Positions 50,752-59,033 of a DNA stretch of 64,000 nucleotides are shown here, piece by piece. Position 1 is the stretch's first letter, and the number at the start of each line of letters is the position of its first letter. The position numbers and the translations under genes were made by a program. Source of the stretch: Variovorax paradoxus (GTDB lineage: Bacteria > Pseudomonadota > Gammaproteobacteria > Burkholderiales > Burkholderiaceae_C); assembly GCA_016806145.1 (NCBI GenBank), contig CP063166.1:6200001-6264000 (forward strand), in the 5' to 3' direction. The notes below the pieces were generated by a model, which did no database searches, was not told the origin of the DNA, and worked only from the letters and a program-made list of their open reading frames with translations.

Positions 50752-51728
50752 ACGCCACCGCCAGCCATCCCGCGCCGCCCGCTCCCGCCGGCGGATTCCT
50801 CACCGAGCTGCGCCGCTCCACGGCCTTCCTGCCGCTGGTCGGGCTGGTCGCGATCTCGGTCTTCATGATCGTCGCGACCGACAACTTCCTGTCCTGGGGC
50901 AACCTGCAGAACATCGCGCTGCAGTCCTCGATCAACGCCATCATCGCGGTCGGCATGACCGCGGCCATCCTCACCGGCGGCATCGATCTCTCGGTGGGCG
51001 CCGTGGTGGCGCTGTCGGGCACCTTGGCCTCGGGGCTGATGGTGCAGTTCGGGCTGCCGCCGCTGCTCGCGGTGCCGCTGGGCCTGGCCGTGGGCGCGGT
51101 CATCGGCCTGTTCAACGGCTACTGCGTGGCCTACCTGCGCATGCCGCCGATCATCGTGACGCTGGCCACCATGGGCATCGCGCGCGGCATCGCGCTGATC
51201 TACACCGGCGGCTACCCGATCGACGGCCTGCCCGAGTCCTTCGCCTTCCTCGGCGGCGGCACGCTCGCGGGCATCAAGGTGCCGATCCTGCTCATGCTCG
51301 CCACCTACCTCGCGGCCTACGTGCTGCTGAACATGGCGCCCTTCGGTCGCTACGTCTACGCCATCGGCGGCAACGAGGAAGCCACGCGGCTGTCGGGCGT
51401 GCGGGTGTCGCGCTACAAGCTGCTGGTGTATGCGCTCAGCGGCTTCACGGCCGCGGTCGCCGGCATCGTGCAGGCCTCGCGCGTGACCAGCGGCCAGCCC
51501 GGCGTGGGCGTGGGCTTCGAGCTCGACGCCATCGCCGCCGTGGTGATGGGCGGCACCTCGATCGCCGGCGGCCGCGGCGCGATCGTCGGCACCCTCGTCG
51601 GCGCGCTGCTGCTGGGCGTGCTCAACAACGGGCTCAACATGATCGGCGTGTCGCCGTACCTGCAACTGATCATCAAGGGCGGCATCGTGCTGCTGGCGAT
51701 CTTCATCAGCCGCGAAGCAAAAAAATGA
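50748..51728 (+). CDS. RbsC-type sugar ABC transporter permease
   Basis: A 326-residue membrane permease with about ten hydrophobic segments. [25 protein letters not shown] is the family's conserved line at about 64-88; [17 protein letters not shown] is the ATPase-coupling loop, and [19 protein letters not shown] the C-terminal signature. ATG 50748 overlaps the ATPase stop. A dispersed repeat follows the stop directly, which may serve as a boundary between transporter and enzyme genes. Confidence 0.94.
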   Translation: MNATASHPAPPAPAGGFLTELRRSTAFLPLVGLVAISVFMIVATDNFLSWGNLQNIALQSSINAIIAVGMTAAILTGGIDLSVGAVVALSGTLASGLMVQFGLPPLLAVPLGLAVGAVIGLFNGYCVAYLRMPPIIVTLATMGIARGIALIYTGGYPIDGLPESFAFLGGGTLAGIKVPILLMLATYLAAYVLLNMAPFGRYVYAIGGNEEATRLSGVRVSRYKLLVYALSGFTAAVAGIVQASRVTSGQPGVGVGFELDAIAAVVMGGTSIAGGRGAIVGTLVGALLLGVLNNGLNMIGVSPYLQLIIKGGIVLLAIFISREAKK

Positions 51729-51825
51729 GCTCGCCCCCAGGCTTCGCGCACTTCGTGTCGCTTCTCCCACCCCCTACCGGGGGCAACACCAGCGGCCCGG
51801 CAAAGCCGGTTCCGCGGTGTTCCGC
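51729..51825. repeat. Dispersed GC-rich intergenic repeat (CCCCCAGGCTTCGCGCAC type)
   Basis: The segment from about 51733 reads GCCCCCAGGCTTCGCGCACT and goes on through a small CCCCCTACCGGGGG hairpin (51770-51783) to GCCGGTTCCGCGGTGTT near 51818. I recognise this pattern from intergenic regions of Variovorax and relatives (recalled, not searched). It lies between the permease stop and the alcohol dehydrogenase start, with no gene in 51729-51859. Confidence 0.6.
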
Positions 51826-51859
51826 GAAAGAACCGCAATCCTTCTGACCAGAAAGAACC

Positions 51860-52996
51860 ATGAGCTACCAGAAACTCCAGCCCGGTACGTCGGGCGCCAT
51901 CTCGCAACTCGCTTCCATGCAGGCCGTCGTCTGCCACGGCCCCAAGGACTACCGCCTCGAGACCGTCGAGGTGCCCGCCATCGGCGCCAACGAACTGCTG
52001 ATCTCGATCGCGGCCTGCGGCATCTGCGCTTCCGACTGCAAGTGCCACTCGGGCGCGAAGATGTTCTGGGGCGGCGATGGCCAGCCCTCGTGGGTCAAGG
52101 CGCCGGTGATCCCGGGCCACGAGTTCTTCGGCTACGTCGAGGCGCTCGGCGAAGGCGCGGCCGAGCACTTCGGCGTCGGCAAGGGCGACCGCGTGATCGC
52201 CGAGCAGATCGTGCCCTGCGGCAAGTGCCGCTTCTGCACCTCGGGCAAGTACTGGATGTGCGAGGTGCACAACATCTTCGGCTTCCAGCGCATCGTGGCC
52301 GACGGCGGCATGGCCGACTACATGCGGCTGCCGCCGACCGCGCGCGTGCACAGGATCCCCGACGGCATCCCGCTCGAGGACGCGGCCATCATCGAGCCGC
52401 TGTCGTGCGCGATCCATACCGTGAACCGCGGCGACATCCAGCTCGACGACGTGGTGGTGATCGCGGGCGCCGGTCCGCTCGGCCTGATGATGACGCAGGT
52501 GGCGGCGCTCAAGACGCCCAGGCAGCTGATCGTGATCGACCTCGTGCCCGAGCGCCTCGCGCTCGCGAAGCAGTACGGCGCCGACGTCGTGATCAACCCG
52601 AAGACCGAGAACGCCGACGCCATCGTCAAGGGCCTGACGGAAGGCTATGGCTGCGACGTCTACATCGAGACCACCGGCGCGCCGATCGGCGTGACGCAGG
52701 GCCTGGAGATGATCCGCAAGCTCGGCCGCTTCGTCGAGTTCAGCGTCTTCGGCGCGGAGACCAGCGCCGACTGGTCGATCATCGGCGACCGCAAGGAACT
52801 CGACGTGCGCGGCGCCCACCTCGGCCCCTACTGCTACCCGATCGCCATCGACCTGCTGGCGCGCGGGCTTGTGACCTCGAAAGGCATCGTCACGCACGAC
52901 TTCCCGTTGACCGAATGGGAGCGCGCCTTCGCGCTCGCCAACTCGCTCGACTCGATCAAGGTGCTTCTCAAGCCACAGCCGCGGACGGCCCCATGA
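51860..52996 (+). CDS. Zinc-dependent medium-chain alcohol/polyol dehydrogenase (erythritol/L-threitol dehydrogenase-like)
   Basis: A 378-residue MDR dehydrogenase. The catalytic zinc site is marked by CGICASDCK and the GHEFFG motif; the structural zinc lobe has CGKCRFCTSGKYWMC (four cysteines). The Rossmann motif GAGPLGLMM and an acidic strand end (VIDLVPERL) favour NAD. Length and the MSYQKLQPG-type start resemble proteins annotated as erythritol/L-threitol or sorbitol-type dehydrogenases. It oxidises a polyol imported by the adjacent transporter to a ketose, the substrate of the coupled kinase (ATGA overlap). Confidence 0.9.
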   Translation: MSYQKLQPGTSGAISQLASMQAVVCHGPKDYRLETVEVPAIGANELLISIAACGICASDCKCHSGAKMFWGGDGQPSWVKAPVIPGHEFFGYVEALGEGAAEHFGVGKGDRVIAEQIVPCGKCRFCTSGKYWMCEVHNIFGFQRIVADGGMADYMRLPPTARVHRIPDGIPLEDAAIIEPLSCAIHTVNRGDIQLDDVVVIAGAGPLGLMMTQVAALKTPRQLIVIDLVPERLALAKQYGADVVINPKTENADAIVKGLTEGYGCDVYIETTGAPIGVTQGLEMIRKLGRFVEFSVFGAETSADWSIIGDRKELDVRGAHLGPYCYPIAIDLLARGLVTSKGIVTHDFPLTEWERAFALANSLDSIKVLLKPQPRTAP

Positions 52997-54519
52997 AGTA
53001 CGTGATCGGCGTCGACATCGGCACGCAGAGCACCAAGTGCCTGCTGGTCGGCGTCGACGGGCGCGTGCGCGCGCAGGCCGGCGTGGCCTACCAGCCCGAG
53101 ACGCCGAAGCCGCTGTGGGCGCAGCAGGACTGTGCCGTGTGGTTCGACGCCGTGTGCGAGAGCGTGCGCGCCTGCGTCGCGAAGAGCGGCGTCGCGCCCG
53201 GCGACATCGCCGCGATGTGCGTGAGCAGCCTCTATGGCGGCGCCGGCATCCCGGTCGACGAGGCCATGCAGCCGCTGCATCCCTGCCTGATCTGGATGGA
53301 CCGCCGCGCCACCGCGCAGGTCGATGCGGTGAACGCGACCGTCGACGTCGAGAAGCTGCAGGCGATCACGGGCAACGGCGTGGACAGCTACTACGGCTAC
53401 ACCAAGATGCTGTGGATCCGCGAGCACCGGCCCGAGGTGTGGGCGAAGACGCGCTGGTTCCTGCCGCCCAACAGCTACGTCAACTGGCGCCTGACCGGCG
53501 AGCTCGCGGTCGACCACAGCTCGGCCGGCAACATCGGCGGCGTGTACGACGCGGCGCGGCGCGGCTGGTCCCATGAAGCGCTCGGCATGCTGGGCATTCC
53601 GGCGCGCATGATGCCGCCGCGGCTGGTCGAATCGAGTGACGTGGTCGGCGGCCTGAAGGCCGAATGGGCCGCGCAGCTCGGCCTCGCCGAAGGCATGCCC
53701 CTGATGGGCGGCGGCGTGGATGCCGCGGTGGCCACCTTCTGCGCGGGCGTGACCGGCAGCGGCGACCATGTCGCGATGATCGGCACCAGCATGTGCTGGG
53801 GCTTCGTGAGCCCGGGCGTGGACGCGCGCCACCGGCTCATCGGCATGCCGCATGTGTACCGCGGCGCGGACCGCAGCTACGTGTTCGGCGGCGCCATTGC
53901 CGCGGGCGCGGCCGTCACCTGGTTTCGCGACACCTTCTGCCAGGCCGAGCTGGCCGAGGCCGCGCGCACCGGCGAGGACGCGCATGCGCTGATCGAGCGC
54001 CAGGCCGTCGACGTGCCGCCCGGCGCGCAGGGCCTGGTGTTCCTGCCCTACCTGATGGGCGAGCGCAGCCCGATCTGGGACGCGCAGGCCAAGGGCGCCT
54101 TCATCGGCCTCTCGCTCGCGCACGGCCGTGCCCATCTCTACCGCGCCGTGCTCGAGGGCGTGAGCTTCGCGCTGCAGCACAACATCGAGGCCGGACGCCG
54201 CAGCGGCCAGCCGCTGGACCCGCGCCTGATCGTGGTCGGCGGCGCGGCCCATTCCGACCTCTGGATGCAGATCGTGGCCGACATCACCGGCTATCCCGTG
54301 TTCACCATCGAGGAGGAAGTCGAGGCTGCCCTCGGCGCGGCAATGCTCGCGGCGCTGGGCGCGGGCCTGGTCGATGCGGCGACGGCCGAACGCGGCTGGG
54401 TCACGCTGGTGGAACGCGCAAGGCCCGAGCCCGAGGCTCAGGCCGTCTACCGCGAGCGCTTCGAGATCTACAAGTCGCTCTACCCGGCATTGCGCGATGC
54501 AATGCACCGCCTCCAATGA
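52993..54519 (+). CDS. FGGY-family carbohydrate kinase (xylulokinase/erythrulose kinase-like)
   Basis: A 508-residue kinase with the FGGY-N motif VIGVDIGTQSTKCLLVG (about 4-20), the substrate-side WMDRRA and the C-terminal nucleotide site LIVVGGAAHSDLWMQIVADITGYPV, with AALGAAMLAALG. It follows the dehydrogenase with a 4-base overlap, which fits oxidation of a polyol to a ketose and then phosphorylation. Xylulose, ribulose or erythrulose are the candidates; I cannot separate them. It is distinct from the kinase at 41304, whose partner is a GlpD-like enzyme, so the two loci use opposite orders of chemistry. Confidence 0.91.
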   Translation: MKYVIGVDIGTQSTKCLLVGVDGRVRAQAGVAYQPETPKPLWAQQDCAVWFDAVCESVRACVAKSGVAPGDIAAMCVSSLYGGAGIPVDEAMQPLHPCLIWMDRRATAQVDAVNATVDVEKLQAITGNGVDSYYGYTKMLWIREHRPEVWAKTRWFLPPNSYVNWRLTGELAVDHSSAGNIGGVYDAARRGWSHEALGMLGIPARMMPPRLVESSDVVGGLKAEWAAQLGLAEGMPLMGGGVDAAVATFCAGVTGSGDHVAMIGTSMCWGFVSPGVDARHRLIGMPHVYRGADRSYVFGGAIAAGAAVTWFRDTFCQAELAEAARTGEDAHALIERQAVDVPPGAQGLVFLPYLMGERSPIWDAQAKGAFIGLSLAHGRAHLYRAVLEGVSFALQHNIEAGRRSGQPLDPRLIVVGGAAHSDLWMQIVADITGYPVFTIEEEVEAALGAAMLAALGAGLVDAATAERGWVTLVERARPEPEAQAVYRERFEIYKSLYPALRDAMHRLQ

Positions 54520-54560
54520 GTGCACGACCACGGCACCAGCCACACGACCATCACGCCTCT

Positions 54561-54658
54561 CGTGCACAGGGCAGTGGGTGCTTCCCGCAGCGAAATAAAG
54601 GAGGAGGCCGAAGGCCGGGGGACATTCGCGGAGGGAAGTACCCGCTGTCCTGTGCACG
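54561..54658. repeat. Long intergenic stem-loop with wobble-only differences
   Basis: Arms 54561-54586 and 54633-54658 are 26 bases each. They differ from perfect complementarity at three positions, all of which give G-U pairs in the plus-strand transcript, so the RNA stem would be continuous. The 46-base loop holds GGAGGAGGCCGAAGGCC. It occupies most of the 163-base gap between kinase and SDR (54520-54682) where no gene is seen. It is either a dispersed palindromic element or a processed hairpin. Confidence 0.72.
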
Positions 54659-54682
54659 CGCCCCGAACCCAAGCAACCCGAC

Positions 54683-55420
54683 ATGACCATCACCTTCGAT
54701 TTCAGTAACCGCAAAGCCCTGGTCACCGGCGCCAGCAGCGGCATCGGCCACGCCGTGACCACGCAGCTCGCACGATCGGGCGCCGCGGTCACCGCCGTGG
54801 GACGCAACGCCGAAGCCCTTCGCGAGCTGGCAGCGGAGACTGGCTGCACCCCGCTCGTGCTCGACGTGTCCGATCCGCAAGCCCTCGACCGGGCATTCGC
54901 GGAACTGCCCGCCTTCGACCTCGTCGTGAACTGCGCGGGCATCGCGCTGCTCGAACCGGCGCTCGAGTTGCAGGCCCACAGCTTCGATGCCGTCATGGCC
55001 GTCAATGCGCGTGCCGCGGCGCTGGTCGCCGCGCGCTGCGGCAAGGCGATGGCCGCGGCCGGCGTGCGCGGCAGCATCGTCAACGTCTCGAGCCAGGCCG
55101 CGCTGGTCGCGCTCGACGACCACCTCTGCTATTGCGCCTCGAAGGCCGCGCTCGACGCGATCACGCGCTCGCTGTGCCTCGAGCTCGGGCCGCACGGCAT
55201 CCGCGTCAACAGCGTCAATCCCACCGTCACCCTCACGCCCATGGCCGAACAGGCCTGGGCCGATCCGGCCAAGAGCGCGGCCGCCATCGCGGGCATTCCG
55301 CTCGGGCGCTTCGCGCGCGTGGAGGAGGTGGTGGCGCCGATCCTCTTTCTCTCGAGCGAGGGCGCGTCGATGATCAGCGGCGCGGCACTGCCGGTCGATG
55401 GCGGCTACACCATTGCCTGA
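54683..55420 (+). CDS. Short-chain dehydrogenase (polyol/L-xylulose reductase-like)
   Basis: A 245-residue SDR. Cofactor motif TGASSGIG (about 15-22), AVGRN at the end of the second strand (a basic residue here favours NADPH), NCAGIA, the catalytic Ser in IVNVSSQAAL and Tyr-x3-Lys in YCASKAALD. Overall it resembles L-xylulose/carbonyl reductases (DCXR group) and some threitol/xylitol dehydrogenases. It follows the kinase across a hairpin-bearing gap and is probably the third enzyme of the polyol locus, interconverting polyol and ketose isomers. Confidence 0.92.
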   Translation: MTITFDFSNRKALVTGASSGIGHAVTTQLARSGAAVTAVGRNAEALRELAAETGCTPLVLDVSDPQALDRAFAELPAFDLVVNCAGIALLEPALELQAHSFDAVMAVNARAAALVAARCGKAMAAAGVRGSIVNVSSQAALVALDDHLCYCASKAALDAITRSLCLELGPHGIRVNSVNPTVTLTPMAEQAWADPAKSAAAIAGIPLGRFARVEEVVAPILFLSSEGASMISGAALPVDGGYTIA

Positions 55421-55432
55421 GCGCCGCGGGTG

Positions 55433-55747
55433 TCAGGCGAAGCGGTTGCCGCCCTCGGCCGGCCCCAGCAATGCATCGAGGTTGCGGCTGATCTTCTGCT
55501 CGATCATTTCGCTGAAGCTGCTGAAGAGGAAGCCGAGCGTCGCGTCGAAGGTGAAGGTCTGGGCCGTCACCTCGACCGTGCCGTCGATGCCGGCGCGCGT
55601 GAAGGTCGCCACGTCGCGCTCCTCGCCCTCGGTGTAGACGCAGTCGAGCCCGAACTCCTGCTCGGCCTGCCGCACCCACTTGCGTGCCACCTGGCGTGCG
55701 CGGGCGATGCCCAGGGTGTGTTGGCGTTCGATATGGATGTCAGGCAC
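55433..55747 (-). CDS. Polyhydroxyalkanoic acid system family protein (PHA_gran_rgn)
   Basis: A 104-residue protein with the PF09650-type pattern: it starts PDIHIERQHTLGIARARQVARKWV and has TAQTFTFDATLGFLFSSFSEMIEQKI near the C-terminal half. The start is GTG 55747 (no ATG is available), eight bases inside the end of the aminopeptidase gene. Members are small proteins found with polyester synthesis genes, whose role is not defined. It is last in a coupled three-gene leftward operon. It supports polyhydroxyalkanoate storage together with the phasin at 24722. Confidence 0.85.
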   Translation of the reverse strand: MPDIHIERQHTLGIARARQVARKWVRQAEQEFGLDCVYTEGEERDVATFTRAGIDGTVEVTAQTFTFDATLGFLFSSFSEMIEQKISRNLDALLGPAEGGNRFA

Positions 55748-56870
55748 CGTCGTGTTCTCCGTTGTTGTCGTGGCCGCGGCCGCGCCGCGTCTGCTGGATG
55801 CCGCTGGCCGTGGCGAGTGCCTGGCGGCGCTCCTCCATGGTCGGCAGTCTGCCGATGCGGCGGACCTCAGTGTAAAAGCGCGGCCAGCTCCTGCCCTCGC
55901 GTTCGAACAGCGCCTCGAAATTCGGCACCAGGTCGTCGTAGGCGCCCTGCGCGCCGAAGGCCGCGTTGTTGGCGCGCGCCACCCAGCCGTCGTAGGCATG
56001 CTGGCGCGGGCCGGGCCAGCCCTCGCGCAGCGCCGCGTAGCGGGCGCGAAAGTCGTCCATCGCGGCCTGCTTCATCGCGGCCACGGCCTTCCAGTCCTCG
56101 GCCTTGGCCTCGGGCGATTCGTAGACCCGCGTGAGCGCGCGCCGGGTGTCGAGCGCGAGCGCGCGGAACTGCTGGCGCTGGGCATCGAACTGCGCGTACT
56201 CGCGGCGCGCCGGCTCGCCGGCCTCGCGCTGCAGCCACAGCGCGCCGCCGATGCGCTCGACCGCCGTCGCATAGGACTCGTTGAACACCGTGTCGCCCGC
56301 CACGTAGAGCACCTGGTGCGCGAGCTCGTGGAACACCAGCCGCGCGAGCTCGCCCTCGGGGTAGCCGATGAAGGTCGACAGCAGCGGGTCGCCGCCGGCC
56401 CAGTTCATCCAGCCCAGCGTGGAATACGCGGGCACCGGGTAGACCGAGACCTCGAGGTCCTGCCGCTTCTGCGCCTCGGCCTCGGCCTTGGCCGCCTCCT
56501 CGCTGTAGTAGCCGCGATAGCCCACGCAGCCCGCGACGGGGAAGCACCAGCTCTTGAGCGTGAGCGAATACGGCGGCGCCGCCACCACGTTCCACACCGC
56601 GGCCGCGCGGTGCAGGTCGGCGTAGGCGGTGTAGCTGGGGTTGTCGGGCAGGCCCAGCTCGGCGCTCGCGAAGCGGCGGATGCGCTGCGTGAGCTCGAGC
56701 TTGGTCTTGAGCGCCGCCGGCACCGCCGGGTCGGCCAGCCACTCGGGCACCGGCTTGGCCGCGCGCATGATCCCGATGTGACCGCTGGCCGACTGCCAGT
56801 AGTAGCGCAGGTCGGCGCAGCCGCCGAGCAGCAGCGCACCGGCCAGCACCGCGACCGAGGCGGCCTTCAC
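55740..56870 (-). CDS. Putative zinc aminopeptidase lipoprotein (PF10023 type)
   Basis: A 376-residue protein starting GTG 56870, overlapping the molybdopterin enzyme stop (GTGA). A lipobox LLGGC near residue 18 predicts a lipoprotein. HELAHQ at 181-186 is the zinc-binding HExxH motif, and a downstream Glu in FNESYATAVERIGG is the likely third ligand. Family members are about 350-380 residues and annotated as putative aminopeptidases; most are untested. It is coupled to a redox enzyme without an obvious link. Confidence 0.88.
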   Translation of the reverse strand: MKAASVAVLAGALLLGGCADLRYYWQSASGHIGIMRAAKPVPEWLADPAVPAALKTKLELTQRIRRFASAELGLPDNPSYTAYADLHRAAAVWNVVAAPPYSLTLKSWCFPVAGCVGYRGYYSEEAAKAEAEAQKRQDLEVSVYPVPAYSTLGWMNWAGGDPLLSTFIGYPEGELARLVFHELAHQVLYVAGDTVFNESYATAVERIGGALWLQREAGEPARREYAQFDAQRQQFRALALDTRRALTRVYESPEAKAEDWKAVAAMKQAAMDDFRARYAALREGWPGPRQHAYDGWVARANNAAFGAQGAYDDLVPNFEALFEREGRSWPRFYTEVRRIGRLPTMEERRQALATASGIQQTRRGRGHDNNGEHDGA

Positions 56871-58951
56871 GCCGTCGCCGCCTGCGTGCCGGCCACGCGC
56901 TCGACCTCGACCAGGCAGTCGTAGAAGGTCGGCCCGCGGCCGATGTCGGTCAGGCGCTGGCTCGTGAGCTGGTTGACGTTGGTGCCGTCCATGCCGAGCT
57001 TGCGCCACCAGATGCCCATGCCGTTGACCACGCCGGGGCGCGCGCGGCGCGAGACCTCGGCGCGGCAGCGGTGCTCGCCGCGGCCGTTGAACACGCGCAC
57101 CAGCGCGCCGTCCTCGATGCCGCGCACGGCCGCGTCGTCGGCGTGGATCTCGAGCAGCGGCTCGACCTCGATCGCGCGCAGGCTGGTCACGTTGACGAAG
57201 GTCGAGTTGAGGAAGTTGCGCGCCGGCGGCGAGATCATCGCGAGCGGGAATTCGGTGGAGCTGCCCGCCGGCTCCCAGTTGGGCACGTGGTCGGGCAGGC
57301 CGTCCATGCCCATGGCCGCCAGGCGCGCGCTGTGGAACTCGCAGCGGCCCGAGGGCGTGGGGAAGCGGCCCTCGGCGAACGGCGCCTCGGGCAGCTTCAC
57401 GCTGGTGAAGCCCTGCGCCAGCAGCTGCGCGAAATCGATGCTCCCCTCGGCGAAGGCGGTGCGGCACAGCGACTCGTCGCTCTCGGCGAAGCAGGGCTCG
57501 TCGAAGCCCAGGCGGCGCGCCAGCTCGCGAAACACCCAGGCATTGCTGCGCGCCTCGCCGCGCGGCGCCACGGCCGGACGGTTCAGCAGCACGTCGGTGT
57601 GGCCGTAGCTGCAGTGGATGTCCCAGTGCTCGAGCTGCGTGGTGGCCGGCAGCAGGTAGTCGGCGTAGTCGGCGGTGTCGGTGCGGAACTGCTCGAGCAC
57701 CACGGTGAACAGGTCCTCGCGCGCGAAGCCCGCCGCCACCTTGGCCGACTCGGGCGCCACCGCCACCGGGTTGCTGTTGTAGACCACGATCGCCTGGATC
57801 GGCTTCGCGGCGTCGAGCAGCGCGTCGCCGATGGTGCTCATGTTGATGGTGCGCGGCCGGCGGCCCGCCAGCAGCTCGGGCCGCTGCAGCGCGGCGCGGT
57901 CGACCGGGTAATGGCCCGAGCTGCTCAAGAGCAGCCCGCCCGCGCGGTCGCGCCAGGCGCCCACCAGCGCCGGCAGGCAGGCCACCGCGCGCGCCGCGTT
58001 GCCGCCGCCGCGCACGCGCTGCATGCCGTAGTTCAGGCGGATCGCGGCCGGCTTGGTGGTGCCGTAGGCCCGGGCCAGCGCCACGATCTGTTCCTCGGGC
58101 ACGCCGCACACGCGTGCCGCGCGCGCGGGCGGCCATTGCAGCGCGCGCTCGCGCAACTGCTCCCAGCCCAGCGTGTGCTGCGCGATGTAGTCGTGGTCGA
58201 GCCAGTCGTGCACGATCAGCTCGTGCATCAGCGCCAATGCCAGCGCGGCGTCGGTGCCCGGCAGCAGCGCGATGTGCTCGTCGCACTTGTCGGCGGTCTC
58301 GGTGCGGCGCGGATCGATGCACACCAGCCGCGCGCCGGCGCGCCGGGCCGCCTGGGCATGGCGCCAGAAATGCAGGTTGCTCGCGATCGAGTTGCTGCCC
58401 CAGATCAGGATCAGCTTCGCCTCGGCGAAGAACTCGATGCGCATGCCGACCTTGCCGCCCAGCGTGTGGACCATGGCCTCGCCGCCGGCCATCGAGCAGA
58501 TGGTGCGGTCGAGCAGGCTGGCGCCGAGCTTGTGGAAGAAGCGTCGGTCCATCGACTCGCCCTGCACCAGGCCCATGGTTCCCGCATAGCTGTAGGGGAG
58601 AATGCTCTCGGGATCGGCCTGCAATGACCGAAGATGCGCGGCGATATCGTCGAGCGCGGCCTCCCAGCTCACCGGCTCGAAGCGGCCGCTGCCCTTGGGA
58701 CCGACGCGCTTCAGGGGCTGGACCAGCCGTTCGGCATGGTCGTTGCGTTCGATGTAGCGGGACACCTTGGTGCAGAGCACGCCACCCGTGTGCGAATGGG
58801 CCGGATTCCCCTGCAGCTTGACCGCCACTCCGTCCTTGACGGTGGTGACGAGCGCGCAGGTGTCGGGGCAATCGTGGGGGCAGGCGCCGAGCACCGTGGC
58901 GGTGTCGGCGGGCGGGGATTCGTGGGGGGTGTCGTTCGAGGCGAGGGCCAT
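56867..58951 (-). CDS. Molybdopterin-dependent oxidoreductase with one 4Fe-4S cluster
   Basis: A 694-residue member of the DMSO reductase superfamily. The N-terminal cluster ligands are C24, C28, C32 and C60 (CPHDCPDTC then VLC). The molybdopterin-binding regions include LILIWGSNSIASN, CIDPRRTETAD and the C-terminal molybdopterin-dinucleotide domain from about 580. No twin-arginine signal is present, so it is cytoplasmic. A cysteine in RTICSMAGGEA could be near the molybdenum. No electron-transfer subunit is nearby. It is like formate dehydrogenase/assimilatory-type oxidoreductases of unknown substrate. Confidence 0.9.
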   Translation of the reverse strand: MALASNDTPHESPPADTATVLGACPHDCPDTCALVTTVKDGVAVKLQGNPAHSHTGGVLCTKVSRYIERNDHAERLVQPLKRVGPKGSGRFEPVSWEAALDDIAAHLRSLQADPESILPYSYAGTMGLVQGESMDRRFFHKLGASLLDRTICSMAGGEAMVHTLGGKVGMRIEFFAEAKLILIWGSNSIASNLHFWRHAQAARRAGARLVCIDPRRTETADKCDEHIALLPGTDAALALALMHELIVHDWLDHDYIAQHTLGWEQLRERALQWPPARAARVCGVPEEQIVALARAYGTTKPAAIRLNYGMQRVRGGGNAARAVACLPALVGAWRDRAGGLLLSSSGHYPVDRAALQRPELLAGRRPRTINMSTIGDALLDAAKPIQAIVVYNSNPVAVAPESAKVAAGFAREDLFTVVLEQFRTDTADYADYLLPATTQLEHWDIHCSYGHTDVLLNRPAVAPRGEARSNAWVFRELARRLGFDEPCFAESDESLCRTAFAEGSIDFAQLLAQGFTSVKLPEAPFAEGRFPTPSGRCEFHSARLAAMGMDGLPDHVPNWEPAGSSTEFPLAMISPPARNFLNSTFVNVTSLRAIEVEPLLEIHADDAAVRGIEDGALVRVFNGRGEHRCRAEVSRRARPGVVNGMGIWWRKLGMDGTNVNQLTSQRLTDIGRGPTFYDCLVEVERVAGTQAATA

Positions 58952-59033
58952 CGGGCGAGTCTAAAGTTTTTAAGGTTTTCCAGGCATGCGCGGGGTCCGT
59001 CGCATGACGTATGGCAGGAGGGGGTTTTCGCAA

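Noticed and set aside
51729..51859. Small gene between the permease and the zinc dehydrogenase
   Set aside because: The segment is a dispersed GC-rich repeat with a hairpin and no credible start or ribosome-binding site.
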